From the NCBI GenBank assembly GCA_900469445.1, contig UBXM01000035.1:43333-84492 (forward strand): DNA of 41,160 nt, in the 5' to 3' direction. The notes under the pieces are model-generated. The model saw only the letters and a program-made list of their open reading frames with translations. It did not search any database and was not told where the DNA came from. The DNA is from Hyphomicrobiales bacterium. GTDB taxonomy: Bacteria > Pseudomonadota > Alphaproteobacteria > Rhizobiales > Rhizobiaceae. The position numbers were made by a program, and so were the translations under genes. Shown one piece after another: positions 30,186-37,970 of the stretch; the first letter of the stretch is position 1, and every line of letters starts with the position of its first letter.

Positions 30186-31052
30186 TCATGCCGCAAGCGT
30201 CAGGCCGATGCCCCACGGATCCTTCAACGCATGACCTTCCGCCGTTTTGGTCGTGGCGATTTCCTGGGCCTCAAGCGCGGCAAGCGCCTTCGTCAGCGCC
30301 TCCTTGTCATTGAAGCGCACGCTGTAGTCCGACAGGCCGGTCATGTTGTCCTGCCGCGCCTTTGCGCCGCGGCTGTTCCAGATATTGGCGGCGATGTGGT
30401 GGTGATAACCGCCGGAGGCAAAGAAGCTCGCGCCGGGATAACGCGCCATGATCTTCAACCCCAGAACGTCGCGATAGAAGGCGTCGGCCTGCGGGATGTC
30501 GCCGACCTGAAGATGGATATGGCCGACCGAGGAGCCGGGCGCCATGCCGTGCCATTCGCTCTTGGGGGCGGAATCGTAAAGCGCCTGAAGGTTCAGCCGT
30601 TCCGTCGCCATCTGCACGGTGCCGTCGGGGAGATAGGTCCATTCATCCGGCGTCCGGTCGCGATAGATCTCGATGCCGTTGCCTTCCGGGTCTGACAGAT
30701 AGAGCGCTTCTGAAACCAGATGGTCAGAGGCGCCGTCCAGCTGCACGCCTTTGTGCGCGGCATTGGCCAGCCAGTGGGCAAGTTCCGCGCGGTTCGGCAT
30801 CAGGAAGGCGGTGTGGAACAGGCCGGCCGATTGCCGTGGCGCGCGGGTGACGCCGTTGCCGGTCGTGAGCTGCAGCAGCGGCAGGCCATGGGCGCCCAGC
30901 AACACGCCGCTGGCGCTCTTGTCCAGCACCGTCAGGCCGATAATGTCCTGGTAGAACTTTGATGCCGTGTCCAGATCGGTGACGACGAGATGCGCGCGAC
31001 CGACATGGGCCGGGCGTGTCAGGGCGAAAGCCGCTTCGGATGAATTGCTCAT
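30186..31052 (-). CDS. Ring-cleavage-dioxygenase-like VOC protein (CatE-like)
   Basis: A 288-residue protein of four VOC modules, like the extradiol dioxygenases of COG2514. Modules begin at VGRAHLVVTDLDTASKFYQD, LFHTAFLMPNRAELAHWL, VGHIHLQVGDIPQADAFYRD and YHHHIAANIW. In the N-terminal pair the candidate metal ligands His (GRAHLVV), His (FHTAF) and Glu (DPEGNGIEIY) are all present. In the C-terminal pair the two His are there but the Glu position in DPWGIGLTL is Thr. Which pair binds metal, and whether it cleaves a catechol, cannot be decided here. ATG 31052 follows GGAGG. Confidence 0.83.
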   Translation of the reverse strand: MSNSSEAAFALTRPAHVGRAHLVVTDLDTASKFYQDIIGLTVLDKSASGVLLGAHGLPLLQLTTGNGVTRAPRQSAGLFHTAFLMPNRAELAHWLANAAHKGVQLDGASDHLVSEALYLSDPEGNGIEIYRDRTPDEWTYLPDGTVQMATERLNLQALYDSAPKSEWHGMAPGSSVGHIHLQVGDIPQADAFYRDVLGLKIMARYPGASFFASGGYHHHIAANIWNSRGAKARQDNMTGLSDYSVRFNDKEALTKALAALEAQEIATTKTAEGHALKDPWGIGLTLAA

Positions 31053-31193
31053 GGGTGACCTCCGGGGCGGCTTTTAAAAGGCCGCAAACCTCTGCGGCGG
31101 CAAGGCCGCGATGCCGGACTATCGCCGATTGCCATCGTTCACGAAAGTCGAAAAATAGGAGAAGCTTCGTTCTCAAAAAGTAGACGATGAAGC

Positions 31194-31207
31194 TTGATGC
31201 GAATCAA
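31194..31207 (+). promoter_or_regulatory. Perfect FNR/FixK anaerobox before the universal stress gene
   Basis: TTGAT-GCGA-ATCAA, a full match to TTGAT-N4-ATCAA. The centre is at 31200.5. A -10-like AAAAAT sits at 31229-31234, so a start near 31242 would place the box at -41.5, the class II activator position, with a leader of about 17 bases containing the ribosome site. Confidence 0.7.
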
Positions 31208-31258
31208 GGCGGCAGGTGTAAGCTGGGCAAAAATGCCGAACGGTTAAAGGAGACGGAA

Positions 31259-31669
31259 ATGTACAAGACAATCCTCGTGGCGGTCGACATAGCCCAGATG
31301 GACAAGGCCGAACGCATCCTGCAGAAGGCCAGGCAGCTGTCGGCATCCGGCGGGCGTATTCTTCTGGTCAACGTCGTCGAGGAACTGCCGGCCTATGTCG
31401 TCTCGGATCTTTCCGTCGACATGCTGGTCGATGCCCGCAAGACCGCCGAGGCCGAACTGAGCGAACTTCGCGGCAGGTCGGGCGTGGCGGCAGATATCGA
31501 AATCCGCCAGGGCGCTCCGGCGCGGGAAATTCTGGCCGCCGCCGAAGAAACGAAGGCCGATCTGATCATCGTTGCCTCCCATGTTCCCGATCTCAGCAAC
31601 TACATTATCGGCGCAACGGCCGACCGCATCGTGCGCCACGCCAAGTGCTCGGTCCTGATCGATCGCTGA
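31259..31669 (+). CDS. Universal stress protein (UspA family)
   Basis: A 136-residue cytosolic single-domain Usp. It opens MYKTILVAVDIAQMDKAERI and ends VASHVPDLSNYIIGATADRI, VRHAKCSVLIDR. The glycine-rich ATP loop of MJ0577-type proteins is replaced by SHVPDLSNYIIG, so it is nearer the UspF/UspG group. ATG 31259 follows AAAGGAG (31246-31252); the longer frame from 31187 runs through the promoter. The anaerobox upstream indicates induction by an FNR/FixK-type regulator at low oxygen. Usp proteins aid survival under stress. Confidence 0.93.
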   Translation: MYKTILVAVDIAQMDKAERILQKARQLSASGGRILLVNVVEELPAYVVSDLSVDMLVDARKTAEAELSELRGRSGVAADIEIRQGAPAREILAAAEETKADLIIVASHVPDLSNYIIGATADRIVRHAKCSVLIDR

Positions 31670-31806
31670 AACCGTGCAGCCATGCCGAAGAGCGGACACT
31701 CCGGTCTTAACGGCGGAAACCGAATGTGAGACGGTTCGGGATATGCAAGCCTTGCCTTCCCGAACGGCACCAAGCATTCTGTAACCGGACGGAGACGATC
31801 TTTGGC

Positions 31807-32478
31807 ATGAGCGAATTCTTCAATTTCGGACGGCATTACGATCTGCATGAAATCATCGCGGACGGCATCGTCCACGGGATCGGCATCGTTTTTGCGCTTG
31901 TCGGCGCCACCGCCCTGATCTTCTACGCCACCGTCTGGTCCAGTTACGGCGAGATCGCCGCCGCATGGATCTACGGGCTTGGCCTGATCCTCTGCCTGTC
32001 GATCTCCTTCACCTACAATATCTGGCCGCATTCCCGCATCAAATGGATCCTGCGCCGGCTCGATCATTCGGCGATCTTCATCCTGATCGCGGCGACCTAT
32101 ACGCCGTTTCTTCAGCGCGGCGCGGCGCATGATCCGTGGATTGCCGCCATGCTGGCCGCCATCTGGATCACCGCCATTGTCGGCGTGTCGCTGAAATGCC
32201 TGTTTCCCGGCCGTTACGACAAGCTCGCCATCCTTCTTTATCTTGCCATGGGCTGGAGCGGCGTCGTGGTGATGGAAGAGGTTTCGCAATATCTCCCGCC
32301 GGTCACCGTCGTGCTGATCGTCATCGGCGGACTTATCTATTCGCTCGGTGTGATCTTCCACATATGGGAAAAGCTGCGCTTTCAGAACGCCATCTGGCAT
32401 GCCTTCGTGGTTGCCGCCGCCGCCGTCCATTACGGTGCGGTGATGACCTGTTTCAGCCTTGCAGGCGGCGGCCTGTGA
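31807..32478 (+). CDS. Hemolysin III family membrane protein (PAQR/YqfA-like)
   Basis: A 223-residue integral membrane protein with seven hydrophobic segments. Family marks are LHEIIADGIVHGIGIVFALV at the N terminus, RLDHSAIFILIAATYTPF in the middle and SLGVIFHIWEKLRFQNAIWH near the end; the conserved His residues in these segments form the proposed metal site of the PAQR superfamily. Members are linked to envelope or lipid homeostasis; haemolysis is a historical label. ATG 31807 has CGGAG about 12 bases ahead. It lies 137 bases after the universal stress gene. Confidence 0.9.
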   Translation: MSEFFNFGRHYDLHEIIADGIVHGIGIVFALVGATALIFYATVWSSYGEIAAAWIYGLGLILCLSISFTYNIWPHSRIKWILRRLDHSAIFILIAATYTPFLQRGAAHDPWIAAMLAAIWITAIVGVSLKCLFPGRYDKLAILLYLAMGWSGVVVMEEVSQYLPPVTVVLIVIGGLIYSLGVIFHIWEKLRFQNAIWHAFVVAAAAVHYGAVMTCFSLAGGGL

Positions 32479-32540
32479 TCCGACGATACCCTTGCCCTTG
32501 ACGCTCTCGACAGCGCCGGTCCGCCTGCTGGAGCAGATGG

Positions 32541-33074
32541 ATGGCCACTATAATGGAAGACATGATGAGCAATACGCCTACCATCCGCGATGCAGCCCAG
32601 GCCGACCTGCACGGCATCATGGAAATCTATAACGACGCGGTCGCCAACACGACGGCGATCTGGAACGAAACGCTGGTCGATATCGACAATCGCCGCGCCT
32701 GGTTCGATGCCCGCAGGCAAAAAGGCTTTCCCGTTCTCGTGGCGCAGCTGGGTGGCGAGGTCGCCGGTTACGCATCCTATGGCGACTGGCGTGCCTTTGA
32801 CGGTTATCGCTTCACCGTCGAACATTCCGTCTATGTCCACAAGGGATTCCGTGGCCACGGCATCGGCCGCAAGCTGATGGAGGAGTTGATCGCCCGCGCC
32901 GCCTCGAACGGTGTCCATGTGATGATCGCCGCAATCGAATCCGAAAACGAGGCATCGATCGCGCTTCACAACGCCCTCGGCTTCCGCATCGCCGGAAAAT
33001 TCTCCGAGGTCGGCACAAAATTCGGCCGTTGGCTGGACCTCACCTGCATGGAGCTGAAGCTCTCAAAGGTCTGA
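32541..33074 (+). CDS. GNAT acetyltransferase, PAT/MnaT-like
   Basis: A 177-residue GNAT enzyme resembling phosphinothricin/methionine-sulfoximine N-acetyltransferases. Marks are TIRDAAQADLHGIMEIYNDA, FTVEHSVYVHKG, the acetyl-CoA loop FRGHGIGRKLMEEL, and NEASIALHNALGFRIAGKFS, then GRWLDLTCMEL. Such enzymes acetylate the amino group of toxic amino-acid analogues or of methionine derivatives. Four in-frame ATGs lie within the first nine codons; 32541 has GGAG about seven bases ahead. The following genes on the strand are a toxin-antitoxin pair with its own promoter. Confidence 0.9.
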   Translation: MATIMEDMMSNTPTIRDAAQADLHGIMEIYNDAVANTTAIWNETLVDIDNRRAWFDARRQKGFPVLVAQLGGEVAGYASYGDWRAFDGYRFTVEHSVYVHKGFRGHGIGRKLMEELIARAASNGVHVMIAAIESENEASIALHNALGFRIAGKFSEVGTKFGRWLDLTCMELKLSKV

Positions 33075-33093
33075 CCCTTGAAATCTGCTGGCG

Positions 33094-33122
33094 TTGATAA
33101 ACCGGGTGCCCGCTGTTATCTT
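33094..33122 (+). promoter_or_regulatory. Probable parDE promoter
   Basis: TTGATA (33094-33099), 17 bases, TATCTT (33117-33122): five and four of six to sigma-70 consensus, 22 bases before the antitoxin ATG. Confidence 0.4.
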
Positions 33123-33143
33123 TCAGGTGCTTGGAGCATCGAC

Positions 33144-33407
33144 ATGAGCGACACGACAAACCTCGGAAAAGACCTGGAAGATTATATCGACGGATTGGTG
33201 AAATCTGGCCGATACGAAACACGTGATGATGTGTTGAAGGAAGGCCTGCGCGTTCTGGAGCTACGCGAACGGCGCAAGCGGGAACTGGATGAAGCACTCG
33301 ACCGCGGCCTTGCCGACGCTGCGGCCGGACGTGTCCAGCCGATAGAGGACGTCGCTGCTCGATTGAAGGCCAAGTATCAGGCGATGCGGAAAGAACGCCG
33401 CGCGTGA
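33144..33407 (+). CDS. parD: ParD-type antitoxin
   Basis: An 87-residue antitoxin of the ParD/CC2985 type. The ribbon-helix-helix DNA-binding N terminus reads LGKDLEDYIDGLVKSGRYET and RDDVLKEGLRVLELRE, and the C-terminal half (VQPIEDVAARLKAKYQAMRK) is the toxin-binding tail. ATG 33144 follows GGAG by eight bases; the frame upstream to 33078 contains the promoter. Its TGA overlaps the toxin start as GTGA. Confidence 0.88.
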   Translation: MSDTTNLGKDLEDYIDGLVKSGRYETRDDVLKEGLRVLELRERRKRELDEALDRGLADAAAGRVQPIEDVAARLKAKYQAMRKERRA

Positions 33408-33709
33408 TCGTCGTCATCACCGATAACGCGGAAGACGACTTCGAACGCATCGGTGACTACATTGCTCAATTCAATCCCGCGAGAGCCGTGACCTTTGTCG
33501 ACGAGTTGCTGGCGCATTGCCTGCTTCTGTCGTCCTATCCTCATTGTTTTGCGCTCGTCCCCCGGCGTGAAAATAATGCGATCCGGCGGACGCCGCACGG
33601 AAACTACGTCATCTATTATCAAGTTGAGCGGGAGCAGGTCGAAATCCTCAGGATACTCAACGCCGCACAGGATCACGAGGCGGTTGTATTCCCCGACGAG
33701 CGAGACTGA
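33404..33709 (+). CDS. parE: ParE/RelE-superfamily toxin
   Basis: A 101-residue toxin starting at GTG 33404, overlapping the antitoxin stop by four bases. Marks are VVITDNAEDDFERIGDYIAQ, NPARAVTFVDELLAHC and the C-terminal beta strands RRTPHGNYVIYYQVEREQVE, then ILRILNAAQD. ParE proteins inhibit DNA gyrase whereas RelE proteins cleave mRNA at the ribosome; the pairing with a ParD-type antitoxin makes the former more likely. The sequence is intact. Confidence 0.88.
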   Translation: MIVVITDNAEDDFERIGDYIAQFNPARAVTFVDELLAHCLLLSSYPHCFALVPRRENNAIRRTPHGNYVIYYQVEREQVEILRILNAAQDHEAVVFPDERD

Positions 33710-33795
33710 AGCCTTCGGTTTCTGTATTCCCGCGCTACGCTCCTCGAACCTCCGCCCTATATCGCCGCAAACGTGACGCAGAGAAGGACACCCCC

Positions 33796-34206
33796 ATGGA
33801 TATCAAGCGCAACGGTTCCCAGGCCTCGAAGAAACAGCCGGCGGATTATTTCACCGGCACGGTCCGGCTTGATCCGCTGATGGAAGCGCCGGAGCCGGCA
33901 CGCATGCGCGCCGCAAGCGTCACCTTCGAGCCCGGTGCGCGCACCAACTGGCACACCCATCCGCTCGGCCAGACCCTTGTCGTCACCGCAGGTTTCGGCC
34001 GGGCGCAGACGCAAGGCGGGCCGGTCAGGGAGCTGCGCCCCGGCGATGTCGTCTGGTTCTCGCCCGGCGAAAAACACTGGCACGGCGCATCGCCGACCAC
34101 CGCCATGACCCATATCGCCATCCAGGAAGCCGAGAACGGTATTACCGCCGACTGGCTGGAACCGGTCAGCGACGCGGATTATGCGCGCCCGGCCGAGAAG
34201 GACTGA
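33796..34206 (+). CDS. Cupin-domain protein
   Basis: A 136-residue single cupin. Motif 1 is TNWHTHPLGQTLVVTAGFG (H53, H55, Q59) and motif 2 is RPGDVVWFSPGEKHWHGASP (H94 or H96), so a divalent-metal site is present. The arrangement, with Gln where many cupins have Glu, resembles the small COG1917 quercetinase-like or carboxymuconolactone-associated cupins. The exact reaction is unknown. ATG 33796 starts the only plausible frame, with AAGGACA ahead. Confidence 0.88.
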   Translation: MDIKRNGSQASKKQPADYFTGTVRLDPLMEAPEPARMRAASVTFEPGARTNWHTHPLGQTLVVTAGFGRAQTQGGPVRELRPGDVVWFSPGEKHWHGASPTTAMTHIAIQEAENGITADWLEPVSDADYARPAEKD

Positions 34207-34296
34207 TCGGCCTGCGGCCGTGACCGTCATTGAACCTCAACGCATGTCGGGCAAATATGTCGCACCGATTCTCACTATGCCCGGAGGAAGAGCCGC

Positions 34297-35169
34297 ATGT
34301 CCGATATCGTCCGTATCACCAGCGATGAGCTTGTCGTCGAGGTTTCCTCGCTCGGCGCCGAGATGCAGTCGCTGCAGACGACGGATGGCCGAGACTTCCT
34401 GTGGAACGGCGATGCCGCCTTCTGGACGGGCCGCTCGCCGATCCTTTTTCCCATCGTCGGAAAGGCCCCGGACAATCATATCGCCGTCGATGGCGTCTCT
34501 TATGAGATGGCCCAGCACGGTTTTGCCCGGCGGGCCGAATGGGTGCTGACCGACGCCAGCACCACCGCCTGCCGCTTCGAGCTCGAAAGCTCCGACGAGA
34601 CCCGAAAGATCTACCCCTTCGATTTCCTCCTCTCTCTCACCCACTCGCTGGAAGGCGGAAAGCTTACCGTTACGGCCGAAGTGGAAAACCCCGACAGCTG
34701 CCCCATGCCTTTTGGTCTGGGCTACCACCCGGCCTTCCTCTGGCCGCTGCCGGGGGCGGAGGGAAAGCCACACACCGTCACGCTCGATAACGGCGCAGAG
34801 CCTCTCCTGACCCGGTTGGAAAACGGGCTGGTGACGCAGGACAAGCTCCCGTCACCTTTTGACGGGGGAAAGCTCACGCTGGCGCACGAACTGTTCGAAG
34901 CCGATGCGATGATCTTTGCCGAAGGTGCCGGGAACGGTCTCACCTATGCAGCCGAAGGCGGGCCGAGCCTGAAATTTTCCTTCGACAACCTGCCCAATCT
35001 GGCGCTCTGGCAAAAACTCGGCGCCCCCTTCCTCTGTGTCGAGCCCTGGCACGGCACCGCAGCCGAGGCGGGTGCTTCCCCCGAAATCGCCAGCCGTCCC
35101 TACACCACGATCCTGCCTGCGCGGCAAAAGGTGAGCTTCGCATTTTCGGTCGAGGTGATCGCCGGCTGA
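34297..35169 (+). CDS. Aldose-1-epimerase-like protein (LacX type)
   Basis: A 290-residue cytosolic protein of the galactose mutarotase-like fold. Marks are SSLGAEMQSLQTTDGRDFLW, GRSPILFPIVG, MAQHGFARRAEWVL, the catalytic-region FGLGYHPAFLWPL and the late LCVEPWHGTA with a Glu in the position of the catalytic base. It would interconvert sugar anomers; LacX-type relatives are often orphan. ATG 34297 has GGAGGAAG ahead. It follows the cupin gene by 90 bases on the same strand, without evident functional link. Confidence 0.88.
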   Translation: MSDIVRITSDELVVEVSSLGAEMQSLQTTDGRDFLWNGDAAFWTGRSPILFPIVGKAPDNHIAVDGVSYEMAQHGFARRAEWVLTDASTTACRFELESSDETRKIYPFDFLLSLTHSLEGGKLTVTAEVENPDSCPMPFGLGYHPAFLWPLPGAEGKPHTVTLDNGAEPLLTRLENGLVTQDKLPSPFDGGKLTLAHELFEADAMIFAEGAGNGLTYAAEGGPSLKFSFDNLPNLALWQKLGAPFLCVEPWHGTAAEAGASPEIASRPYTTILPARQKVSFAFSVEVIAG

Positions 35170-35429
35170 CGCAATGGCTGCGGCAGACGTCGGGGAAGCG
35201 TGAGATGCAAGCTTTTTCCGCTTGCGATGATTGAACCGATTTATTCGGATACAGGCTCACCTAAACTCGCGAAATTGTTATATCGCGCCCCGATTCATGC
35301 TGCATTGCGACATAATTCGCCTCGGGTTGCCGTGTTCTTTTCGCAGGTGCGAAATGATCGCTTCCCCTAACCCCGCCGGACCGAGGGCATCCTCCCGATC
35401 CGACGTCCGGCTAGAACGAGGAACAGACC

Positions 35430-36149
35430 ATGGGCGACCTTTTGAAAGGCATTTCCAGCTTTCGCGGCGCGGTATTCCCTGACAATTCGGCTCTTTATGA
35501 AAAGCTCGCAAGAGAAGGGCAGAGCCCGCAGGCTCTGATGATCTCCTGCGCGGACAGCCGGGTCATGCCGGAAACCATCACCCAGTCCGGGCCGGGTGAG
35601 CTTTTTGTCTGCCGGAATGCGGGCAATATCGTGCCGCCGTTCCAGACCATGAATGGCGGTGTTTCCTCCGCGATCGAATATGCGGTCGTCGCACTCGGCG
35701 TGCGCGATATCATCGTCTGCGGCCATTCCGATTGCGGTGCGATGAAGGGCCTTTGCCATCCCGAACTGCTCGGCCAGATGCCGAATGTCGCGGCATGGCT
35801 GAAGCACAGCCACGCGGCCCACTCCATCGTCTGCGAAGCCTATCCGGAGACGCTGGAGGAAAAGGAGAAGATCCGCGCGGTGGCGATGGAAAACGTGGTC
35901 GTCCAGCTCGATCACCTGCGCACCCATCCGTCCGTTGCTGCAAGGCTCGCCAAGGGCGAGGTCACGCTACATGGCTGGTTCTTCGATATCGAGACCGGCA
36001 ACGTGCTGATCTATGACGGCCTTGCCTCACGGTTCACCGAGATCGAGGATGGCCAGGCGCTTCCCGTTGCGGTCACCGGCCGCGAAGTGCCGCAGGTCGT
36101 ACCGTTCCAGAAAGCCGTCGCCGAAAGCAGAGCGGCGGCTCGTTTCTGA
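35430..36149 (+). CDS. Beta-class carbonic anhydrase
   Basis: A 239-residue zinc enzyme that hydrates CO2 to bicarbonate. The zinc ligands are C40 (ISCADSR), H99 and C102 (CGHSDCGAM), and the D42-R44 dyad is intact. CRNAGNIVPP and GGVSSAIEYAVVALGVRDII are the usual supporting motifs. It has no signal peptide, so it is cytosolic. ATG 35430 has a moderate AGGAACAG ahead. The 260 bases before it contain no gene. A 36-base perfect palindrome lies just after. Confidence 0.95.
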   Translation: MGDLLKGISSFRGAVFPDNSALYEKLAREGQSPQALMISCADSRVMPETITQSGPGELFVCRNAGNIVPPFQTMNGGVSSAIEYAVVALGVRDIIVCGHSDCGAMKGLCHPELLGQMPNVAAWLKHSHAAHSIVCEAYPETLEEKEKIRAVAMENVVVQLDHLRTHPSVAARLAKGEVTLHGWFFDIETGNVLIYDGLASRFTEIEDGQALPVAVTGREVPQVVPFQKAVAESRAAARF

Positions 36150-36164
36150 GACTGTCGGCAAAGC

Positions 36165-36200
36165 ATCTCTCCCGAAACCGGATCCGGTTTCGGGAGAGAT
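36165..36200. repeat. Perfect 36-base palindrome after the carbonic anhydrase gene
   Basis: ATCTCTCCCGAAACCGGA (36165-36182) is followed at once by its exact reverse complement (36183-36200), with no loop. It begins 15 bases after the stop and no T-run follows. In RNA it would form a stem of about 16 pairs. It could be a copy of a dispersed palindromic element, a 3' stabilising hairpin or a binding site. The remaining 217 bases up to the bestrophin-like gene show no gene. Confidence 0.85.
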
Positions 36201-36417
36201 ATGCAGGAACAAGAAGCTCGGGCGCGGCACGGCACTGAATTTGAGAGATCGCCACGCGCTTACGCTTTTTCGCTGAACCTCCTCGCGGACTTTTTCCGTG
36301 AGGCCCCAACCACGATCCGAAGGCAGATCAACCGGCGACCGGCTCATATAGCCGGGCATCCGCCGGGCGATCCAGGCTGCCTTTTGGGATACAGATTGAT
36401 AAGGTTGAGAATTCAGT

Positions 36418-37317
36418 ATGGTTCTACCGCAATCCGCCCGTCTTCATCGCATGCTCGGCTATATCGGTTGGCCGCTCGCGCTGCTTTTTATCTGGGACAT
36501 CGCCGTCACCGTTGCTTACGTCTATATTCCGCATCCCGGCCTCAATTTGCCGGTCTTGCCCATGAGCCTCTTGGGCTCAGCTCTTGCCCTGTTTCTCGGG
36601 TTCAGAAACAACAGCGCCTATGCCCGATGGTGGGAAGCCCGCACCCTGTGGGGCGCCATGGTCAATTCCTCCCGTTCCTATGGCCGGGAAGTGTATCATC
36701 TCATCGAGAAAAAACCGCAGAGCGACAAGCTGAGATATGATCTCGTTGTCCGCCAGATTGCCTATGTCAACGCCCTGCGTTGCCACCTGCGCCGCCAGTC
36801 GCCCTTCGAAGACATCGAGAACTTCCTGCCGGATGACGAGATCAGAAAGCTGGAAAGCGTGTCCAACATACCCAATGCCATCCTCAACAGGACCGCCGAG
36901 CTTCTTTCGGAGGCTGAAAAACAGGGCTGGCTCGATAGTTTCAAAAGAGTTCAGATCGAAACCCTGCTCGTCGACATGAGCAATGCGCAGGGCGGCATGG
37001 AGCGCATCAAGAACACGCCACTACCGCGGGAATACGGCTATTTCCCAACGCTCTTCGTGCATTTCTTCTGCATTCTCCTGCCCATCGGACTGGTCGATAC
37101 GCTGACCATCTACACGCCGCTCGCATCGTCGGTGGTTGGCTTCATGCTGCTTGCCATGGATCGGATCGGCGCCGATCTGCAGGATCCGTTCGAAAACAGG
37201 GCGCATGACGTGCCGGTAACTTCGATCTGCCGTACGATCCAGATCGATCTCGAGCACCTGATCGGGGCGACGAAGCCGGCCAAGCCGCTTCAGCCGGTCG
37301 CCAATGTTCTCTGGTAG
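36418..37317 (+). CDS. Bestrophin-like membrane channel protein (UPF0187)
   Basis: A 299-residue inner-membrane protein of the bacterial bestrophin family. Family marks are LGFRNNSAYARWWEARTLWG (residues 59-78) and the late LLAMDRIGADLQDPFENRAHDVP. Four hydrophobic helices are at about 14-38, 44-60, 208-228 and 235-248. Bacterial members conduct ions, and the Klebsiella homologue is a sodium-selective channel. It is preceded by a long gap with the palindrome and followed by the convergent msrB gene. Confidence 0.88.
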   Translation: MVLPQSARLHRMLGYIGWPLALLFIWDIAVTVAYVYIPHPGLNLPVLPMSLLGSALALFLGFRNNSAYARWWEARTLWGAMVNSSRSYGREVYHLIEKKPQSDKLRYDLVVRQIAYVNALRCHLRRQSPFEDIENFLPDDEIRKLESVSNIPNAILNRTAELLSEAEKQGWLDSFKRVQIETLLVDMSNAQGGMERIKNTPLPREYGYFPTLFVHFFCILLPIGLVDTLTIYTPLASSVVGFMLLAMDRIGADLQDPFENRAHDVPVTSICRTIQIDLEHLIGATKPAKPLQPVANVLW

Positions 37318-37333
37318 CGGCGGGGCCGGGGCC

Positions 37334-37366
37334 AAAAAACAACGGCGGCCTCATCGGGCCGCCGTT
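37334..37366 (-). terminator. Intrinsic terminator of msrB
   Basis: On the minus strand AACGGCGGCC, six-base loop, GGCCGCCGTT, then G and T6 (37339-37334). The ten-base-pair stem is perfect. It is 34 bases past the msrB stop. Confidence 0.9.
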
Positions 37367-37399
37367 ACCGGTCGCATCGGGACATGATGTCCCCCGTGT

Positions 37400-37810
37400 T
37401 TACTCGACCGGCGAAAAATTCATCGCGTGGCCGTTGATGCAGTAGCGCAGTCCGGTCGGCGGCGGGCCGTCGGGAAAGACGTGGCCCAGATGACCGCCGC
37501 AATTGGCGCAGCGCACTTCGGTGCGCACCATGCCATGCGAGGTGTCGCGGATTTCGGTGACGACATCCGGCTTCACCGCTTCGAAATAGCTCGGCCAGCC
37601 GCAGCCGGAATCGAATTTCGTATCGGAGACGAACAGGTCTTCGCCGCAGCCGGCGCAGCTGTAGATGCCCTTTTCCTTGGCATTCCAGTAGGGGCCGGTA
37701 AAGGCGCGTTCCGTGCCTGCCTGCCGCAGGATGTGATATTGTTCGGGCGTCAGTTCTTCGCGCCACTCGGCATCGCTCTTGGAGATCTTGGGTGTCGTAG
37801 TCGAGGACAT
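37400..37810 (-). CDS. msrB: Peptide methionine (R)-S-oxide reductase
   Basis: A 136-residue cytosolic repair enzyme that reduces methionine-R-sulfoxide in proteins. The structural zinc is held by C52/C55 (SCAGCG) and C101/C104 (RCANCGGHLGH). The catalytic Cys is C124 in RYCINGHAMNF and the resolving Cys is C70 in SGCGWPSY. The ATG at 37810 has AAAGGA at suitable spacing; the frame can be read 22 codons further without support. It is divergent from the antiporter operon, with 160 bases between. Confidence 0.95.
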   Translation of the reverse strand: MSSTTTPKISKSDAEWREELTPEQYHILRQAGTERAFTGPYWNAKEKGIYSCAGCGEDLFVSDTKFDSGCGWPSYFEAVKPDVVTEIRDTSHGMVRTEVRCANCGGHLGHVFPDGPPPTGLRYCINGHAMNFSPVE

Positions 37811-37970
37811 GAACATTCCTTTCGTTTGCTCCATAGATAGGCGTCGAAACGCTGTGAATAAAGATGCATGTCGCAACCTGGCGTCCGGTTATGCTTGAGG
37901 CACCCGTCCGTTTCACTTAAACCTGCAGCACGCGTTCGATGACCGGCCGTGCGAGGGGTGAGGAGAGACT

